Positions 1 to 5,141 of a DNA stretch of 5,860 bases are shown here, piece after piece. This stretch comes from Acidobacteriaceae bacterium. Lineage in GTDB: Bacteria; Acidobacteriota; Terriglobia; Terriglobales; Acidobacteriaceae. Under the pieces are notes generated by a model. It did not search any database. It saw nothing but the letters and a program-made list of their open reading frames with translations, and was not told the DNA's origin. Numbering within the stretch: position 1 is the first letter of the stretch; the number at the start of each line of letters is the position of its first letter. The stretch covers positions 1-5,860 of the forward strand of contig JAOAPG010000144.1 in NCBI GenBank assembly GCA_025462785.1. Direction: 5' to 3'. The translations under genes and the position numbers were made by a program.

Positions 1-944
1 TATTTATTCCCGGAGAGCACCAAAAGACAATAGAAGTTGTGGACCTGCGCGCTGGAAAACTGCTGCACACAATCACCGGACTAGACGGCAATCCGCGCAA
101 GACCATCTATCTACCCGAGTCCAACCAGATTTGGGTGGACCTGGGAAACGGCACCTGCAAAGCCTTCAGCGCAGATACTTACGAGAAACTCAAGAGCATT
201 CAGCTGAATCCCGATTCTCCTGCAGAAGCCAAGAGAGAACCGGATAACGGAATTTACGACCCTGCCAGCCATCTGTTTTATATCGGAGACCGGGGCGATC
301 GCTCGAAAGTAGGGACTAAAGGTTCGATTGAGATCGTCGATACCAAGACTGGCACTTACGTTGGAAGCATAGTTTTGGACGACAATGATCCCGCGGGCCT
401 CGCTCTCGATCCGGCATCAGCCAAAATGTATGTTGTTCTCGGCGCGACCAGCAGGGTTGCAGTCATCGACCGCAACAAACGTGAAGTCATTGCCACCTGG
501 CCCATTACCGACGGGCCACTGCCTCACGCCCTCGGTTTCGATCCGGCCCATCGCCGCCTGTTCATCGGTAGCCGGGTTAAGCCGGGACACCTGTTCAAGC
601 CCGGGAAAATGGTAGTGATGGATGCCGATACAGGCACCGTAATTGATTCCTTAGACACTGAGGGTGGGTCCGACGAAGTCGAGTATGACGCCGCAAGTAA
701 AAGAGTTTATCTGACGGGAACCACTGGTGCCGTCGATGTATTCAAACAGACCGATCCCAATCACTACGAACGCCTGGGATTAATTCCGTCCGGCGCAATC
801 GCCAAGACTTCGCTTCTGGTACGTGAAATGAATCGGTTCTATGTGGCGGTTCCAAAGCATGTGATCTTGACTCCGCCTATCCCTGAATCGAAGGAAGCAA
901 CTGTCGAAGACGCCAAGATACTCGTCTACGAAGTGATGCAATAA
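1..944 (+). CDS. YncE/YVTN-type beta-propeller protein, 5' end missing
   Basis: The reading frame is open from the left edge (first full codon at base 3), so the gene starts outside the window; the GTG at 39 is internal, because the codons before it (ending HQKTIEVVDL) already read as propeller sequence. About 314 residues are visible, ending at TAA 942-944. Repeated blade units of the YVTN/YncE kind can be seen: KTIEVVDLRAGKLLHTI, GSIEIVDTKTGTYVGSI, SRVAVIDRNKREVIATW, GKMVVMDADTGTVIDSL and GAVDVFKQTDPNHYERLG, each preceded by a strand such as LALDPASAKMYVVLG or LGFDPAHRRLFIGS. The family forms a seven-bladed propeller, usually exported and often of unknown ligand. A signal peptide cannot be checked because the N-terminus is absent. 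No enzymatic motif is visible, so a binding or scaffold role is only an inference. The fold family is fairly sure; the function is unknown. Confidence 0.85.
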   Translation, partial: FIPGEHQKTIEVVDLRAGKLLHTITGLDGNPRKTIYLPESNQIWVDLGNGTCKAFSADTYEKLKSIQLNPDSPAEAKREPDNGIYDPASHLFYIGDRGDRSKVGTKGSIEIVDTKTGTYVGSIVLDDNDPAGLALDPASAKMYVVLGATSRVAVIDRNKREVIATWPITDGPLPHALGFDPAHRRLFIGSRVKPGHLFKPGKMVVMDADTGTVIDSLDTEGGSDEVEYDAASKRVYLTGTTGAVDVFKQTDPNHYERLGLIPSGAIAKTSLLVREMNRFYVAVPKHVILTPPIPESKEATVEDAKILVYEVMQ

Positions 945-1071
945 GCGGCGTCATTTATTGAGGCTCGCAGTGCGCCAGTCACCAGTATCTGCGCGCTGCC
1001 CAAGGGGAGGTCCTAACTTACTTACTGCCTCGCGAGCAAAGAGCTTTCGCCTTTTCTCATCTCAGTGCTGT

Positions 1072-1689
1072 ATGTCTTCCAGGCACACAGGCAACCATAA
1101 TCTTAACGGAAATGCGCCCGACCAATGTAAGGCTGCTCTTGTAATTGTCGACGTCATTACCGATCTCGACTTCCCGCGGAACACCGAACTGGTGCAGCAA
1201 TCGACTTCTTTGGCGAAAAATATCGCAGGTCTGAAAAACCAGTGCAGGAAAACAGGTATTCCTGTGATCTACGTTAATGACAACCGTGGCCGTTGGCGAT
1301 CCGACAGTGCAGCGGTCGTAAAATGGGCCATGCGGCGAGGCTCACTCGGAAGAGCCATGGTGAAAAGATTGCTACCCCGAGCCAATGACTATGTCGTATT
1401 GAAACCAAAGCATTCACCTTTTTATGCCACTCCTCTGGACACGCTTCTCGAGTATCTGGGAGTGACAACGATAATTCTCGGCGGCCTGATTACAGAATCA
1501 TGTGTGCTGCTAGCAGCGACAGAAGCGCACATACGGGACTTAGGCCTCGTGGTACCCGCGGACTGTGTCGCTGGCCTAAGTCTTAAGACTCATAACTCCG
1601 CATTAGAACTTTTGCGCAGCAATTTCCAGGCGGATACTCGCTTTTGGAAGGCGCTCAATTTGGCGCGGCTGGCTGGCAAGCGCCAGTGA
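1072..1689 (+). CDS. Isochorismatase-family cysteine hydrolase
   Basis: A 205-residue protein if started at the ATG at 1072, the usual size for this family of cysteine hydrolases (isochorismatases, nicotinamidases and other small amidases). The catalytic triad is visible: Asp27 in ALVIVDVITDLDF, Lys111 in VVLKPKHSPF, and nucleophile Cys144 in GGLITESCVLLAATEA, preceded by the Gly-Gly-x-x-Thr turn typical of the cis-peptide. The fold is a Rossmann-like alpha/beta domain and the protein has no signal peptide, so it should be cytoplasmic. The substrate cannot be deduced. The start is uncertain: the frame stays open upstream to a TTG at 958 (243 residues), but that extension (rich in Arg, Ser and Cys) does not look like family sequence, and no good ribosome binding site precedes 1072. 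Homologous sequence probably begins around GNAPDQCKAAL (residues 13-23). The upstream propeller gene ends 127 bases earlier, so shared transcription is possible but not shown. Confidence 0.88.
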   Translation: MSSRHTGNHNLNGNAPDQCKAALVIVDVITDLDFPRNTELVQQSTSLAKNIAGLKNQCRKTGIPVIYVNDNRGRWRSDSAAVVKWAMRRGSLGRAMVKRLLPRANDYVVLKPKHSPFYATPLDTLLEYLGVTTIILGGLITESCVLLAATEAHIRDLGLVVPADCVAGLSLKTHNSALELLRSNFQADTRFWKALNLARLAGKRQ

Positions 1690-1970
1690 AATATTGTTAT
1701 TGAGGATACGTGTAAAAGAATTCTAGTCACTGCCGGCAGCATAACCCTCGACACCGAACCCTGACATGGAGAATCTATTTCCCTCGATGGCGCGACGCCG
1801 AATCATACGCTCGCTTTAGCCTTAAATTCCGTTCGCTTTTCGGAAGAAACTGCATCGTGAGGGAATCCTCCGCGAAATGTCGCTTATATTAGCACGACCA
1901 TAAACCTCTTTCCCCCGCCCCCCGGAGCGGGAGTTGTTACTCACAAAACCATCACACAGGAGGACCACGC
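1690..1970. other. Non-coding stretch upstream of the NHL-repeat gene
   Basis: These 281 bases between the hydrolase stop and the next start hold no credible reading frame on either strand. Small symmetric elements are present: a 10-base palindrome CTGCCGGCAG (1730-1739), a 5-bp stem TTCCG/CGGAA (1827-1831 with 1841-1845), GAGG/CCTC (1859-1862 with 1867-1870), and CCCGC/GCGGG (1914-1918 with 1927-1931). None is followed by a T tract, so I do not call a terminator. TATATT at 1885-1890 could be a -10 element of a promoter for the following gene, but no matching -35 hexamer sits at the right distance. The stretch probably contains that gene's promoter. Confidence 0.5.
1958..1963 (+). promoter_or_regulatory. 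Strong ribosome binding site of the NHL-repeat gene
   Basis: AGGAGG lies 7 bases before the ATG at 1971. This is a near-perfect Shine-Dalgarno match at ideal spacing and fixes the start of the secreted NHL-repeat protein, in agreement with the signal peptide that begins at that codon. Confidence 0.85.
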
Positions 1971-2765
1971 ATGAAGCTTAGCAATTTCCTCAAAACCACC
2001 TCCCAGACGTTCTTCATTGTCTTGACCCTGGCAGCCAGCCAAGCATGGGCTGCCACGCCACTGAGCGGCCCTGCTGGACTGGATCTTGATTCAAGGGGGA
2101 ATTTGTATGTAGCAAACATCACCAGCAAGCAAATCCTGGTTTATAACCCGAGCTATGTGAAGCTAACCAAGAAGACGATTACGGCGGGCTTGAGTTCTCC
2201 GTACGGGGTGGCCTTCGATTCCAAAGGCAATTTGTACGCTGTCAATCGCCTCAACTCTTCTGTCAGGGTCTACGACTCCACCGGAAAGCAAAAGACAAGA
2301 TCAACCATAACGAATGGCGTTTCGGGTCCAACGGGAATAGCAATTGATGGCCTCGACGATGTTTGGGTCGACAATAACTACCTCAGTGTCAGCATGTACT
2401 CGACCGCTGGCACGTTGATCGCTAGTTCCAATCCCGGTGTGCCCGTAGCTACAATCGCGACGCAGGGAGCCTGGTACGTGCTGGGATCAGTTGATCACTG
2501 GACTCAGTATCCAACTGGAGAAGTATTAACCAATGGAGGAATTGCGGGCTCCGGCACGTTTGGCTCCGCCTTAATGACTGGGGCGGCATTCGATAAGAAA
2601 GGCAACTACTGGGTGTGCCAGTACACAGGCGAAGTCGACGTGGTTAATCCCAACTCAGGTGTAGCAACTCTAGTTGTCCAGCGAGCAGCGGGTCAGTTCA
2701 TTCCGGAATCGCTGTGGATTCCACCCGGAATCGCATTTATCTCTCGACTTATTCGTGTAACTTAA
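1971..2765 (+). CDS. Secreted NHL-repeat beta-propeller protein, frameshifted near its 3' end
   Basis: As read, 264 residues. Residues 1-27 are a signal peptide: Lys near the start, hydrophobic FFIVLTLAA, and an Ala-Trp-Ala cleavage site before ATPLSG, so the product is exported. NHL-type repeats follow: GPAGLDLDSRGNLYVAN (33-49), SPYGVAFDSKGNLYAVN (76-92), GPTGIAIDGLDDVWVDN (119-135) and a later TGAAFDKKGNYWVCQ. Such propellers usually bind ligands or partners; no catalytic residues stand out. The last 19 residues in this frame, after Pro245, have no repeat character, while the -1 frame from 2705 reads a perfect final NHL repeat to a stop at 2812. The intact gene would therefore encode about 280 residues. 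A single missing base at 2703-2705 explains this and could be a recent mutation or a sequence error. The start is well supported by AGGAGG at 1958. Confidence 0.85.
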   Translation: MKLSNFLKTTSQTFFIVLTLAASQAWAATPLSGPAGLDLDSRGNLYVANITSKQILVYNPSYVKLTKKTITAGLSSPYGVAFDSKGNLYAVNRLNSSVRVYDSTGKQKTRSTITNGVSGPTGIAIDGLDDVWVDNNYLSVSMYSTAGTLIASSNPGVPVATIATQGAWYVLGSVDHWTQYPTGEVLTNGGIAGSGTFGSALMTGAAFDKKGNYWVCQYTGEVDVVNPNSGVATLVVQRAAGQFIPESLWIPPGIAFISRLIRVT

Positions 2766-2812
2766 TCGATGTGTTCACGACCAGCGGCGTGTACCTCTAC
2801 ACGATCAATTAA
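2705..2812 (+). pseudogene. Displaced C-terminal NHL repeat of the preceding gene (-1 frame)
   Basis: Read from GGA at 2705, this frame gives GIAVDSTRNRIYLSTYS followed by CNLIDVFTTSGVYLYTIN and TAA at 2810-2812, 35 residues. It has the same pattern as the gene's own repeats (Gly-x-Ala-x-Asp-Ser, then a Tyr strand, then Val-x-Val/Leu-Tyr). It has no start codon or ribosome binding site of its own, so it is the tail of the 1971 gene cut off by a frameshift. Placing one extra base after the CC at 2703-2704 would restore Phe-Ile-Pro-Gly-Ile-Ala; since CCN is always Pro, the identity of the base does not matter. A stem-loop starts 9 bases after this stop, which suits a natural gene end. Confidence 0.85.
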
Positions 2813-2821
2813 ACCCAAAAA

Positions 2822-2849
2822 AGGCCACATCAATGGACCGGTGTGGCCT
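2822..2849. terminator. Stem-loop after the NHL-repeat gene; T tract only on the minus strand
   Basis: AGGCCACA (2822-2829) pairs perfectly with TGTGGCCT (2842-2849); a G-T and a C-G pair can extend the stem to 10 bp, leaving an 8-base loop. On the plus strand an A run (2817-2822) precedes the stem and no T run follows. Read on the minus strand, the stem is followed by six Ts, the classic form of an intrinsic terminator. No minus-strand gene lies immediately to the right, so it would only stop antisense transcripts. On the plus strand it may protect or form the 3' end of the NHL-repeat mRNA, lying 9 bases after the stop of the restored frame. The symmetry is certain; the function is inferred. 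Confidence 0.5.
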
Positions 2850-2944
2850 ACCATGCCCACGAAATCGAACGGTAGGCAAAGGTAGCTCCCCTTACCACAC
2901 CCGAGCCCATGGAGAGATAATGGCTTGGGGAGGTTCCCATGGGC
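2846..2944 (+). promoter_or_regulatory. Leader of the GerW-like gene with overlapping inverted repeats
   Basis: Three further perfect inverted repeats occupy the bases up to the start codon at 2939: GCCTACC (2846-2852) with GGTAGGC (2871-2877); CTCCCC (2886-2891) with GGGGAG (2927-2932), which covers the ribosome binding site; and GCCCATGG (2905-2912) with CCATGGGC (2937-2944), which covers the start codon. The first shares bases with the stem-loop at 2822-2849, so those two hairpins exclude each other. The two downstream pairings cross each other, so they would compete unless they formed a pseudoknot. This layout could control translation of the GerW-like gene, but I recognise no known riboswitch or leader family. 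It is a structural observation only. Confidence 0.35.
2927..2933 (+). promoter_or_regulatory. Ribosome binding site of the GerW-like gene
   Basis: GGGGAGG lies 5 bases before the ATG at 2939 and decides the start. The upstream ATG at 2909 is ruled out because it runs into TAA after two codons. The site can pair with CTCCCC at 2886-2891. Confidence 0.75.
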
Positions 2945-3289
2945 AGTCAGGCTCTTCTGCAATCCCTCAAAGAAAGCATTCTCAGCCAGGCAAGCGTGAA
3001 GGCTATTTACGGTGAGCCTATCTCGGCGAATGGGAAGACGATCATCCCAGTTGCAAAAATAGCATATGGATACGGTGCAGGTGCGGGCACGGGAGGTGTG
3101 GGCAGTAGCAGCGCCCGAGGCGAAGGTGGTGGAGGGGGCGGGGGAGTGCGAGCTGTCCCCGTAGGTGTCATCGAGGTGAGCAGCGAGCGAACCCGTTTTG
3201 TCCCGATTAGCGACCGCAAGAAGCAGTTCGCCGTTCTGCTAGCCGGGATTGGTTTAGGTATGTGGTTGGACCGGCGCAGGCGTCGCTAA
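2939..3289 (+). CDS. GerW/YtfJ-like protein with a C-terminal membrane segment
   Basis: A 116-residue protein. Residues 20-50 (VKAIYGEPISANGKTIIPVAK, continuing into IAYGYGAGAG) match the hallmark of the GerW/YtfJ sporulation-protein family: a Val-x-x-x-Gly-x-Pro-Ile stretch, then a strand with Ile-Pro-Val and a Gly-rich turn. A very Gly-rich linker with seven consecutive Gly (63-69) leads to the second conserved strand VRAVPVGVIEV (70-80). Residues 97-110 (FAVLLAGIGLGMWL) are a short hydrophobic segment, followed by Asp and five Arg, which suggests a membrane anchor with a positively charged cytoplasmic tail. In Bacillus the family is linked to spore germination, but relatives are widespread in non-sporulating bacteria, where the role is unknown. 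The start is fixed by GGGGAGG at 2927. The cupin gene begins 32 bases after the stop, so the two may share a transcript. Confidence 0.85.
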   Translation: MGSQALLQSLKESILSQASVKAIYGEPISANGKTIIPVAKIAYGYGAGAGTGGVGSSSARGEGGGGGGGVRAVPVGVIEVSSERTRFVPISDRKKQFAVLLAGIGLGMWLDRRRRR

Positions 3290-3321
3290 CTCAGCAGATT
3301 ACGTCCGGAGACGAAAAGTAA

Positions 3322-3675
3322 ATGATCGATAAGCAAACCGCGCAGCATTATTCCTGGGGTGATGGCTGCGATGGATGGCACCTCGTTAAAACACCGACCT
3401 TGAGCGTCATCCAGGAGCGCATGCCTCCAGGTACTTCTGAAGTCCGGCACTATCACCTCAAGGCAAATCAATTTTTCTATGTCTTACGTGGGATCTTGTC
3501 TTTTGAAGTTGCTTCGCCCAAAGACTACGCTAAGGAGTTCGATTTAGACGCTGGGCAGGGCATTGAAATTATTGCGGGTGAAATTCATCAGGTTCGCAAT
3601 CGGTCCGCAAGCGATGTCGAATTTCTGGTGGTTTCAAATCCTCCCAGTCATGCTGACCGGGTCTCCGCCGAATAG
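3322..3675 (+). CDS. Small single-domain cupin protein
   Basis: A 117-residue cytoplasmic protein formed by one cupin beta-barrel. Cupin motif 1 is PPGTSEVRHYHLKANQFFYV (35-54) followed by LRG, giving Gly37, His43, His45 and Gln50 where many cupins have Glu, then Gly57. Motif 2 is GIEIIAGEIHQVRN (80-93) with Gly86, His89 and Asn93; the usual Pro two residues before that Gly is replaced by Ile. The metal site would therefore be His-His-Gln-His, still plausible for Fe, Mn or Zn. Family members include sugar isomerases, dioxygenases and ligand-binding proteins, and the substrate here cannot be read from the sequence. GGAG at 3307-3310 lies 11 bases before the ATG, slightly long but usable. The gene follows the GerW-like gene by 32 bases and precedes the amidohydrolase by 86. 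Confidence 0.88.
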   Translation: MIDKQTAQHYSWGDGCDGWHLVKTPTLSVIQERMPPGTSEVRHYHLKANQFFYVLRGILSFEVASPKDYAKEFDLDAGQGIEIIAGEIHQVRNRSASDVEFLVVSNPPSHADRVSAE

Positions 3676-3714
3676 GACGAGAGTATTGCTTCCCGTGATT
3701 TGATCTTCGCCGAA

Positions 3715-3758
3715 ATCGCAGGCGGTCAGGCCGCGAATTTGGTACCATCTCCTGCGAT
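3715..3758 (+). promoter_or_regulatory. Inverted repeat just upstream of the amidohydrolase start
   Basis: ATCGCAGG (3715-3722) is the exact reverse complement of CCTGCGAT (3751-3758), which ends three bases before the ATG at 3762. A small inner stem GCGG/CCGC (3722-3725 with 3731-3734) lies in the loop. No Shine-Dalgarno sequence can be found in this interval, so initiation may depend on this structure, on a leaderless transcript, or on coupling with upstream genes. It may equally be an operator, or chance. Confidence 0.3.
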
Positions 3759-3761
3759 CCT

Positions 3762-5054
3762 ATGAAACCCACACTCTTGTTCAGCTTGCTGACTCTATTC
3801 TTTTCCGCTTTTGTTCCCAGTGCCTTTCCACAAGTCCCATCTGCTCCCGCCCACGTCATCGTCTTGCATGCAGCGCGCCTGCTCGATATTGAAAGCGGGC
3901 GAATTCTCAAGCCAGGAGAAGTCCTCGTCCAAGGAGAACGAATCGTAGAAGTCGGTTCGTCTGTCAGCCATCCCGCTGGGGCCGAGCTCATTGATTTGGG
4001 CGATCAGACTCTATTGCCAGGATTGATCGACGCGCATGTTCATCTCTTCCTCCATCCCGGCGCGGAAGATCTTCAGACAGTCGAGGAGTCCGTGCCGCAG
4101 CGCACCATCCTCGCCGAGCTCGCCGCTCGCGATGATCTCATGGCTGGCTTCACCGCCGAGCGCGATATGGGAACCGAAGGCGCCGGCTCAGCCGATACCG
4201 CCATTCGCAACGCAATCGATCAAGGTCTAATTCCCGGACCGCGCATGCGCATGAGCGGCAACGCGATCGACATACTCGGAGGACACGAAGACGCCAACCG
4301 CTTCAACCCCGAGCAGCACGTCCTCTCTAATGCAACTTATGCCAATAATGCCGACGAGCTGATCACCGCAATGCGCCAACAAATAAAGGAAGGCGCCGAT
4401 TTCACCAAGATTTACGAAACCGGTCCAGACTCGCTGCAAGACGGTCACTTCACCACTCCATACCAGTACACCGAGGCCGAGCTCAGCACGGCAGTGCAAG
4501 AAGCCGCCCGCACTGGAAGGCGCGTTGCCGTTCACGCCACGGGAGAGCCCGGAACTCTCTATGCCGCGCAAGCTGGAGTTGCATCGATCGATCATGCCTA
4601 TCACTTGAGTGACGAGACGATGCGCCTGATGCGTGAAAAACAAATCTTCGCCGTGCCGACATTCACCATCTCGGAATATTTCGCTGACCACGCCGCATCA
4701 CCTGCACAAGCAAAACGCGAACACGACCTGCAGGATTTCCATGTACAAGAATTTCGCAAGCAGTTAGCCGCGAATGTCCCGATGGCAGTCGGCTCGGATG
4801 TCGGCCCATTCCCGCACGGAACGCAGGCAAGGGAACTGGTGCTGATGGTGAAGTATGGAATGACGCCTCTAGCGGCGCTGCAATCGGACTTGCTGAACGG
4901 AGCAAAGCTGCTGGGATGGCAAGGTCAGATCGGAGTGCTTAAGGCAGGCTATCTTGCCGACGTGATCGCTGCCCCCGGTGATCCTCTGCAGGACATCAGC
5001 GTATTGCAGAAAGTTTCATTCGTAATGAAGGGCGGCGCAGTCTACCGAAAGTAA
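3762..5054 (+). CDS. Secreted metal-dependent amidohydrolase (prolidase/imidazolonepropionase-like)
   Basis: A 430-residue, full-length member of the amidohydrolase superfamily. Residues 1 to about 23 form a signal peptide (LLFSLLTLFFSAFVPSAF), so the enzyme should act in the periplasm or outside the cell. The N-terminal small beta domain (31-85) leads into the TIM barrel through LLPGLIDAHVHL, with metal ligands His92 and His94. The other expected residues are in place: Lys216 in FTKIYETG (likely carbamylated, bridging two metals), His258 in VAVHATGEPG, His278 in SIDHAYH, and Asp346 in VGSDVGPFPHGTQ. The C-terminus (LKAGYLADVIAAPGDPL) returns to the small domain. This set matches the binuclear Xaa-Pro dipeptidase-like group, so hydrolysis of dipeptides or similar amides is plausible; the exact substrate is unknown. 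The ATG is chosen because it opens the signal peptide, though no clear ribosome binding site precedes it. A strong hairpin follows the stop. Confidence 0.92.
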   Translation: MKPTLLFSLLTLFFSAFVPSAFPQVPSAPAHVIVLHAARLLDIESGRILKPGEVLVQGERIVEVGSSVSHPAGAELIDLGDQTLLPGLIDAHVHLFLHPGAEDLQTVEESVPQRTILAELAARDDLMAGFTAERDMGTEGAGSADTAIRNAIDQGLIPGPRMRMSGNAIDILGGHEDANRFNPEQHVLSNATYANNADELITAMRQQIKEGADFTKIYETGPDSLQDGHFTTPYQYTEAELSTAVQEAARTGRRVAVHATGEPGTLYAAQAGVASIDHAYHLSDETMRLMREKQIFAVPTFTISEYFADHAASPAQAKREHDLQDFHVQEFRKQLAANVPMAVGSDVGPFPHGTQARELVLMVKYGMTPLAALQSDLLNGAKLLGWQGQIGVLKAGYLADVIAAPGDPLQDISVLQKVSFVMKGGAVYRK

Positions 5055-5074
5055 CGCACAGAGTTGTTTTGCAA

Positions 5075-5113
5075 GAAGAGGTCACGTCGAATGAACGTGA
5101 CCTCTTCCGTTTT
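5075..5113 (+). terminator. Hairpin terminator after the amidohydrolase gene
   Basis: A perfect 13-bp stem, GAAGAGGTCACGT (5075-5087) with ACGTGACCTCTTC (5095-5107), encloses a 7-base loop and is followed within two bases by TTTT (5110-5113). It begins 20 bases after the amidohydrolase stop. It lies between convergent genes, so it may also limit read-through from the minus-strand receptor gene, although the minus-strand side lacks a T run. Confidence 0.8.
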
Positions 5114-5141
5114 GCAGCTGCAGCACACAATTCCCGCGAAA

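Noticed and set aside
958..1071. N-terminal extension of the isochorismatase-family protein from the TTG at 958
   Set aside because: The 38 extra residues are Arg/Ser/Cys-rich without family similarity and include a Shine-Dalgarno-like stretch, as expected for untranslated DNA; the start at 1072 already gives the normal family size.
1730..1739. Palindrome CTGCCGGCAG as a terminator of the hydrolase gene
   Set aside because: It is a loopless palindrome with no T run on either side, so it is unlikely to act as an intrinsic terminator.
2696..2712. Programmed -1 ribosomal frameshift in the NHL-repeat gene
   Set aside because: The junction ATT CCG GAA is not a slippery heptamer, and tRNAs could not re-pair after a -1 slip. 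A missing base is a simpler explanation.
2762..3015. Short overlapping frames on both strands (minus 2762-2962, plus 2833-3015) in the leader
   Set aside because: They overlap the inverted repeats and the GerW-like start and have no family resemblance; the well-placed GGGGAGG serves the ATG at 2939 instead.
3569..3991. A 140-codon minus-strand frame across the cupin/amidohydrolase junction
   Set aside because: It overlaps the ends of two well-supported plus-strand genes and shows no domain or credible start signal.
4227..4691. A 154-codon minus-strand frame
   Set aside because: It lies inside the amidohydrolase gene, opposite its catalytic barrel; a shadow frame.
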